A stretch of DNA of 64,000 nucleotides from Streptomyces sp. TS71-3 (GCF_018327685.1 NZ_BNEL01000003.1:1922001-1986000); one strand, 5' to 3'; positions 41,767 through 50,365 are shown, numbered from the stretch's first letter. The notes: generated from the sequence alone by a model not told the origin. Numbers and translations: made by a program.

Positions 41767-42045
41767 TCAGCCGGCGGGCCGCAGCAGGTGCGGTGCGTAA
41801 GCGGCGACCGCGTCCATCACCTGCCTCTTCGACGGGTTCACCATCGCCCTGCCCGCCACGGTCACCGTCGGCACCGTCTCGTTCCCGTCGGCCACCAGGC
41901 GGACGAACGCCGCGGCCTCCGGGTCCTTCCAGATGTTCACTTCGGTGTAGTGCAGTCGCGTGAACCTCAGGAGCAGCCGGAGTTTCATGCAGAAGACACA
42001 CCCCGGCTTCCAGAAGACGACGACACCGTCCTGTGGCCCGATCAT
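41767..42045 (-). CDS. Glutaredoxin-like / mycoredoxin protein
   Basis: A 92-residue thioredoxin-fold protein. The redox motif is Cys16-Val-Phe-Cys19 in VVFWKPGCVFCMKLRLLL. The cis-Pro is in ETVPTVTVAG, and the C terminus is helical. Mycoredoxins reduce mycothiol mixed disulfides in actinobacteria, and this has the right length and motif position, although the usual CPYC/CGYC is CVFC here. It is convergent with the HxlR gene and has no clear partner. Confidence 0.85.
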   Translation of the reverse strand: MIGPQDGVVVFWKPGCVFCMKLRLLLRFTRLHYTEVNIWKDPEAAAFVRLVADGNETVPTVTVAGRAMVNPSKRQVMDAVAAYAPHLLRPAG

Positions 42046-42193
42046 TTTCTCTCCCCCGTCCGTTGGTCGGCCTTCACGGCCCGCCGTCCAGCCTAGAGGA
42101 GCCGCTGTTCGACGTCCTGCGGATGCGCGCGTGGCACTGGGGTGGTCAACGGGCTGCTTCCCCGAGCCCGTTCCGACCGTGGCGAGAACGTCG

Positions 42194-42228
42194 ACGGGGC
42201 CGCCCCCCGAAGGAAGGGGCGGCCCCGT
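42194..42228. terminator. Stem-loop downstream of the TIGR03118 gene
   Basis: ACGGGGCCGCCCC and GGGGCGGCCCCGT form a perfect 13-bp stem around a 9-base loop, 35 bases past the stop of the minus-strand gene at 42263. Confidence 0.7.
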
Positions 42229-42262
42229 CCGCCGCGCTCAGACGCGCGGCCGCCGGTCGGCC

Positions 42263-43435
42263 TTACGGGCGAATGACGCCCAGCAGGCCGTCCTTCTCGC
42301 CGTTGATGCCGGAGGCGAACCAGACCGCGTCGGTGCCCCCGGTCGTCTCGGTGCCGGGCAGCAGGCCCCACAGGCCGGGCTGGGAGAACGGCTTTCCCGA
42401 GGTCAGGCGCAGCTTGGTGGCGTGGTGGTTGTCGAAGTGGTGGCCGTGCTTGGGCAGGATGTTGATGGTGCCGTCGCCGAAGTTGCCGATCAGCAGGTCG
42501 CCGGCCTTGTCGCCCCAGCTCTTCGGCGCGATGGCCAGGCCCCACGGGGCGCTCATGTCCTTACCGGAGGCGACGCGGGCGAGGAAGTGCCCCGACGCGT
42601 CGTACTCGTCGACGATGCCGTTGCCCGCCTCGGTGCCCTCCAGCCCGGTGTCGGGGTTCGGGATGTCGTAGGTGACGTAGACGTTGTTGCCGATGGCCTG
42701 CGCGTTGAAGGCCTTGTAGCCCTTGGGCAGGTGGGCGTCGCGGAACTGCCAGGGAGCCAGCTTGACCGGCTTGAACCGGGAGTCGAAGACGTCGATCGCG
42801 CCCGACGCGAAGTCCGTGGCGTACAGCTGGTCGCCCTGCGCGGTGCTCGCAACCGCCAGGCCGGTGAAGGCGGCTCCCGCGACCGTCGCGACGTCCTCGG
42901 TCTGGCCGATGTTGGGGTCGACGCCCGGGGACCAGGCCTCGATGTGCCCGTCGAGCGTGGAGAACATGAACCGGGCGGAGCCGGTCTTGTCGCCGTTGTG
43001 CAGGACGAAGCCGGTGCCCTCGTAGGCGACCTGCCCGGCCGGGCCGGGAACGGAGTCCGCCATGGTGACGCGGACCTTGTCCGACTTGGCCACGGTGTCG
43101 GTGCCCGCGGGGAGCGAGTAGAGGGTGGAGCTGTTCGTGCCCTGGTTGGACGTCCACAGCGCCGAGGCCGAGGTCATGGCGATGCCCCAGGGGTTCTTCA
43201 GGTCGGGGTCGGTCAGCTTCGCCTTGCCGGGGATGTCGGAGACGAGGTCGACCTCCTCGAACGTCGAACCCTGGTGGGCGGTGTGGCCGCGGCCGTTGCC
43301 GGAGTATCCCGTTCTGTGGTCCGTCGCCGGGTGCTGCGCGGTGCTCGCGAATGCGCCCGTGGAGGCCGCGAGGGCGAGGCCGGCGGCTGCTGCCACCGAG
43401 ATCGCCAAGGCCCGGGACGCACGTATGTCCTTCAT
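42263..43435 (-). CDS. Secreted TIGR03118-type beta-propeller protein
   Basis: A 390-residue exported protein of the TIGR03118 group. The signal peptide is RASRALAISVAAAAGLALAA with cleavage near GAFAS. The mature part shows repeated propeller-like segments: LVSDIPGKAKLTDPDLKNPW (near the start), GTGFVLHNGDKTGSARFMFS, APWGLAIAPKSWGDKAGDLL and IGNFGDGTINILPK. The biochemical role of the family is not known. GGGAGG lies 10 bases before ATG 43435. It is a single gene with its own terminator. Confidence 0.87.
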   Translation of the reverse strand: MKDIRASRALAISVAAAAGLALAASTGAFASTAQHPATDHRTGYSGNGRGHTAHQGSTFEEVDLVSDIPGKAKLTDPDLKNPWGIAMTSASALWTSNQGTNSSTLYSLPAGTDTVAKSDKVRVTMADSVPGPAGQVAYEGTGFVLHNGDKTGSARFMFSTLDGHIEAWSPGVDPNIGQTEDVATVAGAAFTGLAVASTAQGDQLYATDFASGAIDVFDSRFKPVKLAPWQFRDAHLPKGYKAFNAQAIGNNVYVTYDIPNPDTGLEGTEAGNGIVDEYDASGHFLARVASGKDMSAPWGLAIAPKSWGDKAGDLLIGNFGDGTINILPKHGHHFDNHHATKLRLTSGKPFSQPGLWGLLPGTETTGGTDAVWFASGINGEKDGLLGVIRP

Positions 43436-43723
43436 CTGATGAAACCTCCCGTAAGTGAATGTCTGCACCCGTGACACGTGCGGATATGACGGAGTTGTTC
43501 AGGGGCTGGTGGGGCTTTGCCGACTTGTGATCTTTGACTCTCCGTCAGGCGCTCCAGCGGCCGGGCCCGCGCCCGTCATTTATTGGTTATTTACTGCCGC
43601 CCCTTAGCTTCATCCCGCCGACTGTGGCCATGCCGACCTCCCCGAACGCGCGCAGCGTGCCGGCGGATGTCACGCAGGGGCCCAGCAGTGGCGCCGAATC
43701 CGGCGAGCAACTGGGGGATCACC

Positions 43724-44146
43724 ATGAAGAACGACATCCGTGCGGCCAGGCCCTGGCGCCGGCGTGCCGCAGCGGTGGCCGGCGCACTGGCGCTGGCCGG
43801 GGCCGCGGTGTGCACGACCGCCTCGCCGGCATCCGCCGCGGGCTGGGCCTGCGACCACGACGGGCACACGGTCTGGTGTGCGTCCGTGACCGGCATCTCT
43901 GCCGGGTCCTACCTGGCCTCGCACAACGGCCCGTCCTACGGCTCGGGCACGACCGGGCACCGCTACGCCAACGGCGACACGATGATGCTGGCCTGCTGGA
44001 CCACCGGCGACGGCGACGCGGACGGCCACGGCGACCACTACTGGTTCGCGCTCGACTTCGACGGCGACAGCGGGTTCATCAACGACTGGTACGTGACGAC
44101 CGGGTCGCCGTCCCAGTGGCAGCCGCACGTGCCGCACTGCCTGTGA
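43724..44146 (+). CDS. Small secreted protein, unknown function
   Basis: A 140-residue protein with a clear signal peptide: twin or triple Arg (ARPWRRRAAAVAGALALAGA) and cleavage near TASPASA. The mature 105 residues are rich in Gly, Asp, Trp and His with four Cys (WACDHDGHTVWCASV, MLACWTTGDGDADG and a final HCL), so one or two disulfides are likely. It resembles SH3-like or small cell-wall-associated Streptomyces proteins but was not assigned. The spacer upstream has an AT-rich stretch (TCATTTATTGGTTATTTAC) that probably includes the promoter. It lies 68 bp before another small secreted protein and could be co-transcribed with it. Confidence 0.8.
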   Translation: MKNDIRAARPWRRRAAAVAGALALAGAAVCTTASPASAAGWACDHDGHTVWCASVTGISAGSYLASHNGPSYGSGTTGHRYANGDTMMLACWTTGDGDADGHGDHYWFALDFDGDSGFINDWYVTTGSPSQWQPHVPHCL

Positions 44147-44214
44147 GAGCAACGCAGCAACCATCCGCAAACGGGCATCACGGGATGCCTACTCGATCTC
44201 ACCAGGGAGTCCTC

Positions 44215-44634
44215 ATGCGTCGCGTCATGATCGTGCTGCTCGCCTGTCTCGGGCCGGCCATGCCCGTCGCCGTCGCCACATCCGCGGCCGCGTCCCCGTC
44301 ACCGGTCCCCGCGACCACCGCGTCCCCAGCGGGGATCAACGGCACGCAGACCGCCACCTGCAACTCAGGCTATGTCTGCATCTACAAGGGCGACATCTGG
44401 GACGACAGCCCCAACCACCCCATGGTGTACAGCTTCTACCGCTACGGGACGTACAACGTCCAGAATCTCGTCGGCGACTACACCGTGATGAACTGCCAGA
44501 CGGGCGGTGCGGGCGTCGAGGGATTCACGGGATCCAACGGCACGGGCAGTGTCGCCTGGAACATCGGCAACAACTGCGGGTGGGGACTCTGGACCAGCCT
44601 CACGTCGACGTACTCGGTGCGGCTGTACGCCTGA
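44215..44634 (+). CDS. Small secreted protein, peptidase inhibitor I36-like
   Basis: A 139-residue protein with signal peptide RRVMIVLLACLGPAMPVAVA and a Ser/Pro/Thr-rich start. The mature domain has the beta-gamma-crystallin-like pattern of peptidase-inhibitor family I36: CNSGYVCIYKGDIWDD, VYSFYRYGTYNVQNLVGDY and NNCGWGLWTSLTS. Four Cys are present. Whether it inhibits a protease is unknown. CAGGGAG lies about 5 bases before the ATG. A hairpin that also forms the left copy of the 28-bp direct repeat lies about 25-60 bases after the stop. Confidence 0.78.
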   Translation: MRRVMIVLLACLGPAMPVAVATSAAASPSPVPATTASPAGINGTQTATCNSGYVCIYKGDIWDDSPNHPMVYSFYRYGTYNVQNLVGDYTVMNCQTGGAGVEGFTGSNGTGSVAWNIGNNCGWGLWTSLTSTYSVRLYA

Positions 44635-44667
44635 GAGGCAGTGCCCCTCCGGTGAGACCGGCGCCGG

Positions 44668-44695
44668 CCCGTGGCGAACGGGAGGCGCCGGCCCC
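44668..44695 (+). repeat. 28-bp direct repeat, left copy, before mraY
   Basis: This is identical to 45881-45908 (starts CCCGTGGCGAACGGGAGGCG). With the preceding GCGCCGGC it can fold into a hairpin (GCCGGC...CCGT / ACGG...GCCGGC), so it may be the terminator of the upstream gene. The two copies bracket the mraY gene. Confidence 0.85.
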
Positions 44696-44794
44696 CGGGC
44701 CGGGGTGAACTGCCTAGGCTGTGTGCCGGGGCGGCCGGCGAGACCGGCGAGGCAGCCCCGTGCGGGAATGTGGCCGAGGGGGAGACGCCGTCCG

Positions 44795-45862
44795 ATGAAC
44801 CAGATCCTGTTCGCCGGGGCCATAGGCCTCTTCCTGAGCCTGATCGGCACCCCGCTGCTGATCAGGCTGCTGGCTCGCAAGGGGTACGGGCAGTTCATCA
44901 GGGACGACGGGCCACGGGGCCATCACGGCAAGCGTGGAACGCCGACGATGGGCGGCATCGCCTTCATCCTGGCCACGCTCGTCGCCTACGTCCTGGCCAA
45001 GGCCATCACCGGCGAGGGCGTGACCTACCCGGGCCTGCTGGTGCTGTTCCTGATGACGGGCATGGGCGTCGTCGGATTCCTGGACGACTACATCAAGATC
45101 GTCAAGCGGCGTTCGCTGGGCCTGCGGGCCGGGGCGAAGATGTCCGGCCAGCTCGTCGTCGGCATCCTCTTCGCCGTCCTGGCCGTCCAGTTCGCGGACG
45201 ACCGCGGCCAGACGCCGGCCTCCCTCAAGCTGTCGTTCGTCACCGACTTCGGCTGGAGCATCGGCCCGGTGGTGTTCGTCGTGTGGGCACTGTTCATGAT
45301 CCTGGCCATGTCGAACGGCGTGAACCTGACGGACGGCCTGGACGGGCTGGCGGCCGGCGCCTCGGCCATGGTCTTCGGTGGCTACACCTTCATCGGCCTG
45401 TGGCAGTTCCAGCAGTCGTGCGCCAACGCGATGACGATGCTCCACCCCGCCTCCTGCATGGAGGTCCGCGACCCGCTCGACCTCGCCGTCATATCCTCCG
45501 CGCTCATGGGCGCCTGCTTCGGGTTCCTGTGGTGGAACACCTCGCCCGCCAAGATCTTCATGGGCGACACCGGCTCGCTCGCCCTCGGCGGAGCCCTGGC
45601 CGGCCTGGCCATCTGCTCTCGTACGCAACTGCTGCTCGCCCTGCTGGGCGGCCTGTTCGTCCTGATCACGCTGTCCGTGGTCATCCAGGTCGGCTCGTTC
45701 AGGATGACCGGCAGGCGCGTCTTCAAGATGGCGCCGCTCCAGCATCACTTCGAACTCAAAGGATGGTCCGAAGTCCTGGTCGTGGTCCGTTTCTGGACCA
45801 TCCAGGGCGTGTGCGTCATCGTCGGTCTCGGCCTCTTCTACGCGGGATGGGCGGCGGGCTGA
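44795..45862 (+). CDS. mraY: Phospho-N-acetylmuramoyl-pentapeptide-transferase (MraY), outside any dcw cluster
   Basis: A 355-residue polytopic membrane enzyme (about ten helices) that transfers phospho-MurNAc-pentapeptide to undecaprenyl phosphate, giving lipid I. All hallmark motifs are intact: GVVGFLDDYIKIVKRRSLGL (catalytic Asp pair), AMSNGVNLTDGLDGLAAG, WWNTSPAKIFMGDTGSLALG and KMAPLQHHFELKGWSE. It is very like the housekeeping Streptomyces MraY, but no murE, murF, murD or ftsW lies beside it, so it is either an extra copy or a relocated gene. Perfect 28-bp direct repeats flank it. ATG 44795 follows GGGGGAGA. A second MraY could be a resistance or developmental paralogue. Confidence 0.95.
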   Translation: MNQILFAGAIGLFLSLIGTPLLIRLLARKGYGQFIRDDGPRGHHGKRGTPTMGGIAFILATLVAYVLAKAITGEGVTYPGLLVLFLMTGMGVVGFLDDYIKIVKRRSLGLRAGAKMSGQLVVGILFAVLAVQFADDRGQTPASLKLSFVTDFGWSIGPVVFVVWALFMILAMSNGVNLTDGLDGLAAGASAMVFGGYTFIGLWQFQQSCANAMTMLHPASCMEVRDPLDLAVISSALMGACFGFLWWNTSPAKIFMGDTGSLALGGALAGLAICSRTQLLLALLGGLFVLITLSVVIQVGSFRMTGRRVFKMAPLQHHFELKGWSEVLVVVRFWTIQGVCVIVGLGLFYAGWAAG

Positions 45863-45880
45863 GGTTCGGGCCGGCGCCCG

Positions 45881-45908
45881 CCCGTGGCGAACGGGAGGCG
45901 CCGGCCCC
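45881..45908 (+). repeat. 28-bp direct repeat, right copy, after mraY
   Basis: This is an exact copy of 44668-44695, starting 19 bases after the mraY stop. With the preceding CCGGCGCC it forms a hairpin and probably acts as terminator for mraY and for the convergent gene at 45921. Confidence 0.85.
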
Positions 45909-45920
45909 TTCTGCCGGTGC

Positions 45921-46892
45921 TCAGTAGCGCTGGGGCGCCGGGTAGGAGCGGCCCCGGCCGCGGGCGAGGGCGTAGCCGCCGATGCCCGCGAGGGCGGCGA
46001 GGACGGCGCCCCCGGCGGTCCACAGCCAGCGGTCGGTCCACCAGCCGGAGGACCAGCCGCCGTCCGGCTCGCCCTTGGAGAGGGCGGCCGTCTGCGAGCC
46101 GTCACCGGAACCGTCGTCGGAGCCGTCGCCGGAAGGGCTGGCGGAGGCCGTGGCGGAGCCGTCGCCCGAGTCGCCGTCCGCGGCCATCGAGATGCCCGGG
46201 ACCAGCGGCTTCGCCAGCCGGCCGCCCACGGCGTGGGCGCCGCCCGCGTCGTGGGAGAGCGCCTCCACCGACGCCTGGAACGGCTGCCCCGTGTCGGCGA
46301 CGCCCAGCCCGACCGCCGTCAGCCGGACGTAGTACGTGCCGGGCAGCGGGTCGTCGGCCCACTGCTCCGCCCACGCCCGCACCGGGCGGAGCGTGCAGGA
46401 GAGCTTGAGCTCCTGGGCGTCCGCTGCGGCCGTCCGGGTCTGGTTGCCGTACATGCACGCCTGCCTGCGCCGCAGCCCGTCGTACACGTCGATCTGCCAC
46501 GTGGACGTGCCCTGCCGTGCCGATCCGGACGGCAGCTTCACCGTCGCGCGCACGGTCGGCCGCTGCCCGGCGTCCGCCGGGAACGACCAGTACAGGTAGT
46601 CGCCGGTGGACGCGCTCGCCGTCGCCTCCTGGTCCTGCCGGATCTCCGCCGCCGTACGGAACGAGGTGCCCGCCTCCGTGGGTGCCGCGTCGTCGGAGGA
46701 GTCCCCGGACCCCTCGGACCCCTCGGTCGCCGAGGGCGAGGCGTCGTCCGCCAGCGCCGGAACTGCCATCGAGGCCACCGGCGCGAGCAGCGCACCGACG
46801 CCCAGCAGTCCCGCGGCCAGCGCCCGGCCGGTTCCGCCGCGCATGGTGCGCCGTCTACGCGCGGTCGTACCTGTCATACGTGTCGTACGCAT
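45921..46892 (-). CDS. Secreted, membrane-anchored protein paired with VWA protein
   Basis: A 323-residue protein. The N-terminal signal (GTGRALAAGLLGVGALLAPV, then PALA) is followed by a Ser/Glu/Asp-rich stretch. A beta-rich domain of about 150 residues holds FRTAAEIRQDQEATASASTG and YLYWSFPADAGQRPTV. Another acidic Ser/Gly-rich linker and a C-terminal membrane helix (WLWTAGGAVLAALAGIGGYA) with a basic tail complete it. The anchor keeps it outside the cell. No enzyme motif was found. ATG 46892 overlaps the TGA of the VWA gene (TGATG), so the two proteins are coupled and probably form one surface complex. Confidence 0.8.
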   Translation of the reverse strand: MRTTRMTGTTARRRRTMRGGTGRALAAGLLGVGALLAPVASMAVPALADDASPSATEGSEGSGDSSDDAAPTEAGTSFRTAAEIRQDQEATASASTGDYLYWSFPADAGQRPTVRATVKLPSGSARQGTSTWQIDVYDGLRRRQACMYGNQTRTAAADAQELKLSCTLRPVRAWAEQWADDPLPGTYYVRLTAVGLGVADTGQPFQASVEALSHDAGGAHAVGGRLAKPLVPGISMAADGDSGDGSATASASPSGDGSDDGSGDGSQTAALSKGEPDGGWSSGWWTDRWLWTAGGAVLAALAGIGGYALARGRGRSYPAPQRY

Positions 46893-48184
46893 CAGTTGCC
46901 CCTCCGCATCGCGACCCGCCCGCGCGACAGCCAGCCCCACACGATCCCCGCAAGGAAGCCGGTGACGACCATGGCGCCCAGCAGCCACCAGCCGCGGCCC
47001 AGGCCGAACGCGGCCACGTCCGAGGCGTTGTCGGGCCCGTCCACCACGTCCACGGTCAGCTCGACCGGCAGCCCCGGGGTGGTCTTCACCGACGGGGGAG
47101 CGGAGTAGGAGTTGCTGACCTCCAGGCAGACCGTCTCAGGTTCCGCCGCCGCGTCCGCATCCGAGTCGTCGTCATCCAGCTTGGGGCTCGGGTACCGGAT
47201 CCCCGTCGAGATCACGTCCGTACGGCCGCTCCCGGCCTCGGAGCCGCGCACGATCTCCCGCCCGCGCTGCGTCACGGCACGCAGCAGCACGCCGTAGTCG
47301 CGGTTCACGGCCCGGTCGTCCGCGACGCTCACGGACGCCCGCAGCTCCTTGCCGTGCTCGACGTCCACCCGGTACCAGCGGTGCTCGCCGAACGTCTCAC
47401 GGTCGTCGTACAGCCCCGGCTTGAGCTGGGGCGCGTTCGCGCACTGATCGGTGCCCTTGACGCCCACGGGCGTCACCACCGGGTCCGCGGTCCTGTCCAC
47501 CAGCTGGCCCACCTTGTGGGTGAGCTGGTCCGTGTGCGTGACGGACGTGTACGTGCCGCCCGTCGCCTCGGCTATGCACAGCAACTGCGCACGCGTCTTC
47601 GCGTCCGGCACGAGCCCCAGCGTGTCGATCGTGAGGTGGATGCCCTTGGCCGCGATGTCCCGCGCCACCTCGCAGGGGTCGAGCGGCTGGCAGGTGTCCT
47701 CGCCGTCGCTGATCAGCACGATCCGGCGGGAGCCGTCGCCGCCTTCTAGATCGCCCGCCGCCTTCTGCAGCGCCGGGCCGATCGGCGTCCAGCCCGTGGG
47801 CGCGAGCGTCGCGACGGCCGTCTTGGCGTCCGTCCGGTCCAGCGGGCCCACCGGGTAGAGCTGGGCGGTGTCCTTGCAGCCGACCTTGCGGTCCTCGCCC
47901 GGGTAGTTCGCCCCGAGCGTCCGGATGCCGAGCTGCACCTCCTTGGGGGTCGCGTCCAGCACCTCGTTGAACGCCTGCTTGGCCGCGGCCATGCGGGACC
48001 CGCCGTCGATGTCCCGGGTCCGCATCGAGCCGCTGACGTCGAGGACGAGATCGACCTTCGGCGCGTTCTGCGACTGCGCCGGAGTGTCGTCCGCCGCGAA
48101 GGCCGGCCCCGCGGCGGGTCCGGCCAGGGTCAGGGCGGCGAACAGTGCGCAGAGCGCTGCCGCCGACCGTTTTCTTGTGATCAT
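46892..48184 (-). CDS. Surface VWA-domain protein
   Basis: A 430-residue exported protein. The signal peptide RKRSAAALCALFAALTLAGP has its cleavage near AFAAD. The von Willebrand A domain lies at about residues 42-230 with a complete metal site: VDLVLDVSGSMRTRD (DxSxS), the Thr in TPIGPALQ and IVLISDGEDTCQ. A beta-rich C-terminal region contains RWYRVDVEHGKELRASVSV, close to the domain in its downstream partner. A C-terminal membrane helix (GWWLLGAMVVTGFLAGIVWG) and a basic tail follow. Metal-dependent protein binding at the cell surface is the likely role. It is the first gene of a two-gene operon. Confidence 0.88.
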   Translation of the reverse strand: MITRKRSAAALCALFAALTLAGPAAGPAFAADDTPAQSQNAPKVDLVLDVSGSMRTRDIDGGSRMAAAKQAFNEVLDATPKEVQLGIRTLGANYPGEDRKVGCKDTAQLYPVGPLDRTDAKTAVATLAPTGWTPIGPALQKAAGDLEGGDGSRRIVLISDGEDTCQPLDPCEVARDIAAKGIHLTIDTLGLVPDAKTRAQLLCIAEATGGTYTSVTHTDQLTHKVGQLVDRTADPVVTPVGVKGTDQCANAPQLKPGLYDDRETFGEHRWYRVDVEHGKELRASVSVADDRAVNRDYGVLLRAVTQRGREIVRGSEAGSGRTDVISTGIRYPSPKLDDDDSDADAAAEPETVCLEVSNSYSAPPSVKTTPGLPVELTVDVVDGPDNASDVAAFGLGRGWWLLGAMVVTGFLAGIVWGWLSRGRVAMRRGN

Positions 48185-48259
48185 CGGCGGATCTTATTGA
48201 GAGGGAGGCACCGGCCTCAAACCGAGCCACGGTGCCTCCCGGGTGCCCCAGCGGGGTGC

Positions 48260-48475
48260 CTACGCCGAGGGTGCCTCAGCGGCGAACGGCAGGAAACGGC
48301 CCCATTGTTGGGGGGTGAACTGGAGGGTGGGGCCGTCCGGGTTCTTGGAGTCACGTATGTGGACGGTGGCGGGGGCGGGGGCGATTTCGACGCAGGCGGG
48401 TCCGTCGTCGGTGCTGTAGCTGCTCTTGAACCACTCAAGCTGTGGGTCGGGGCTAGCTGAGCTCTTGGGGTTCAT
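48260..48475 (-). CDS. DUF397 protein
   Basis: A 71-residue protein. The DUF397 signature is EWFKSSYSTDDGPACVEIAP and VHIRDSKNPDGPTLQFTPQQ, followed by W. Such proteins work with XRE-family DUF5753 regulators in Streptomyces development (as with BldB/WhiJ-type pairs); binding to the partner regulator is known for some. Its ATG overlaps the TGA of that regulator gene by 4 bp (ATGA), so they are made together. Confidence 0.93.
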   Translation of the reverse strand: MNPKSSASPDPQLEWFKSSYSTDDGPACVEIAPAPATVHIRDSKNPDGPTLQFTPQQWGRFLPFAAEAPSA

Positions 48476-49332
48476 GTCTCTCCTAGCATCCTTTCGATGA
48501 ACGCCACCGACTCTCGTGGGCTGAGTGCCTGGGCGCGGATGATTCCATAGCGAAGTTCGAGGATCTGAATCTCTTGGGGGTCGGAGACGAGTTGGCTGAT
48601 GCGCTGTACTTCGTGGTGAGCAACGGTGACCCCCTCGCGGAGCCTCAGCAAGTTAAAGGGCCCGGCGATACCGGCGTTGTCCTCGCTGTCCAGCGGCAGT
48701 ACTTGCACCTCTACGTTTCCCAACTCTGCGATGTGCAGCAAATGTTTAAGCTGCCGTCGAAGGACCTCCTTGCCACCGATCGGTCGTCGTAGCGCGGCCT
48801 CGTCGTGCACGAAACCCAGCGCTGGAGCGGTCTTACCCTCTCTGATGATCTCTTGCCGCGCCGCGCGCCCCGCGATGCGCCGTTCCAAGTCTTCGGGCGA
48901 GAACATGGGCCGTCGCATCTCGAAGAGCGCACGTGCGTATTCCTCAGTCTGAAGCAACCCGTTGACGACGGAGTTGTCCCAGGTGCAGATTTCGACGGCT
49001 CTGCTCTCTACCTCCGTAAGGTCTCGAACCTTCTTGGGGTACCGTGCACGCTCAACCTCGTCCTTCAGCTCCGCGATGACCCCGCCCGCGTTCAGCACCT
49101 CATCCGCTGCCGTGAGGAAGTCGGGGCTCGGTGCCCGCCGTCCCCGTTCGACCGACGACACCTGCTCCATGCCATAGCCGATCGCTTCGCCCAGCTCTGT
49201 CTGAGTGAGCCCCGCCCGCTCGCGGAACTTCTTGATCACCCGGCCGACCGTCCGCAGGACAGCCGCCGAGTCGTCCTCAGAAGGTTGTGCGTCCACGTCG
49301 CCGAAGGGGTCCCCGTGGCGTGTCCCTCCCAT
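48472..49332 (-). CDS. XRE-family regulator with DUF5753 domain
   Basis: A 286-residue regulator. HTH at about residues 30-85: KKFRERAGLTQTELGEAIGY and GMEQVSSVERGRRAPSPDFL. The C-terminal DUF5753 domain runs from DLTEVESRAVEICTWDNSVV through NGLLQTEEYARALFE to YGIIRAQALSPRESVAFIERM. ATG 49332 has GGAGG 5 bases upstream; the longer frame is not conserved sequence. It is divergent from an anti-sigma-type ATPase gene (49491) and coupled to DUF397. This three-gene module is repeated many times in Streptomyces genomes and tunes development or secondary metabolism; the targets here are unknown. Confidence 0.93.
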   Translation of the reverse strand: MGGTRHGDPFGDVDAQPSEDDSAAVLRTVGRVIKKFRERAGLTQTELGEAIGYGMEQVSSVERGRRAPSPDFLTAADEVLNAGGVIAELKDEVERARYPKKVRDLTEVESRAVEICTWDNSVVNGLLQTEEYARALFEMRRPMFSPEDLERRIAGRAARQEIIREGKTAPALGFVHDEAALRRPIGGKEVLRRQLKHLLHIAELGNVEVQVLPLDSEDNAGIAGPFNLLRLREGVTVAHHEVQRISQLVSDPQEIQILELRYGIIRAQALSPRESVAFIERMLGET

Positions 49333-49490
49333 GTGCACCTCCGTAAAGTCCCTGGTATGCAGCAACGCCACCCGCGAGCCCGATGTCACGGGGCACGACC
49401 CGGACAACACCCGGACAGAACCCGGACAGTGACCCTGCGTACTCACAGCAGTCCTGTGCACCGTAGGCACACTCCGCAACGCTGAGTGAC

Positions 49491-49985
49491 ATGAATGCGC
49501 ACGATGTCCGCCCAAAGGGCGACACACCCGGCCCCGCCCAACCCGGCTGCCCCGTACGCCACTTCAGCCTCAGACTCTCTGCCACGCGCCGGGGCGCACG
49601 TCTCGCGCGGCGGCTCGCGACGGAGCAGCTCGCCAACTGGGGCTGGCCGTACGATCACGAACTGTCGCTCACCGTGGCGCACCTCGTTGGCGAGCTCACC
49701 GCGAACGCGGTCCTGCACGGGCGCGTGCCCGGCCGGGACTTCCGGCTGGCGCTGGCCGTCGCGGACGACGACACGGTGCTGCGGATCGAGGTCACCGACG
49801 CCCGCGTCGAGAAGCTGCCGCCCACCCAGGTGCAGGCGGGATCGCCGGGCGGCCTCGCGGAGTCCGGGCGCGGCCTGCTCCTGGTGGAGGCGCTGGCGGA
49901 CCGCTGGGGCACACGACAGGAGCCGCCGTGTACGAAGACGGTCTGGTGCGAACTGGAACCGCACCGCAAGAAGGGCGACGCGTAA
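49491..49985 (+). CDS. ATP-binding (HATPase_c) anti-sigma-factor-like protein
   Basis: A 164-residue single GHKL ATPase domain of the RsbW/SpoIIAB-like type. The N box is AHLVGELTANAVLHGRVPG, the G1 box is IEVTDARVEKLP, and the G2 box is SGRGLLLVEALADRWG. Such proteins in Streptomyces phosphorylate anti-anti-sigma factors or pair with XRE/DUF397 modules. ATG 49491 is 158 bp from the divergent XRE start, completing the triad. No sigma factor gene is adjacent, so its partner is not visible. Confidence 0.9.
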   Translation: MNAHDVRPKGDTPGPAQPGCPVRHFSLRLSATRRGARLARRLATEQLANWGWPYDHELSLTVAHLVGELTANAVLHGRVPGRDFRLALAVADDDTVLRIEVTDARVEKLPPTQVQAGSPGGLAESGRGLLLVEALADRWGTRQEPPCTKTVWCELEPHRKKGDA

Positions 49986-50002
49986 CGGACCCGGGGTGAC
50001 CG

Positions 50003-50359
50003 TCAGTCCCCGGCCCCGGCCAGCGCGTGCGTCTCGCTCCACCGCACCAGGTGGTCCAGAGCGTCGCTCAGTGCCGCGCCGCCCGCCGTGGGCTCGTAGG
50101 TGACGAGGACCGGGGTGCTGGGCACGACCCGGCGGACCAGGAGCCCCTGCCGTACCAGTTCCTTGAGGCGGGTGGAGAGCAGGCGGTCTGAGATGCCCGG
50201 TACCTGCGCCCGGTACTCGGCGAACCGGCGCGCCCCGCGGCAGCCGGCAAGCAGCACCGCGGCAGTCCAGCGGCGGCCCAGCAGTTCGGCCACCGGGAGG
50301 AACCCCCGGCACCGGCCGTCGTCGATGGCCGGTGGCGTTAAGCACGGAGTCGTGGTCAC
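50003..50359 (-). CDS. HxlR-family transcriptional regulator
   Basis: A 118-residue winged-HTH regulator. It has AELLGRRWTAAVLLAGCRGA, then RRFAEYRAQVPGISDRLLSTRLKEL split across the recognition helix, and RRVVPSTPVLVTYEPTAGGA. HxlR proteins often sense electrophiles or redox state. It diverges from an old-yellow-enzyme gene, a very common arrangement in which the regulator represses the reductase. The GTG at 50359 is preceded on its strand by TACTAT and six bases, so it is probably leaderless. The longer frame upstream overlaps the OYE coding region and is rejected. Confidence 0.87.
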   Translation of the reverse strand: MTTTPCLTPPAIDDGRCRGFLPVAELLGRRWTAAVLLAGCRGARRFAEYRAQVPGISDRLLSTRLKELVRQGLLVRRVVPSTPVLVTYEPTAGGAALSDALDHLVRWSETHALAGAGD

Positions 50360-50365
50360 GTACGA

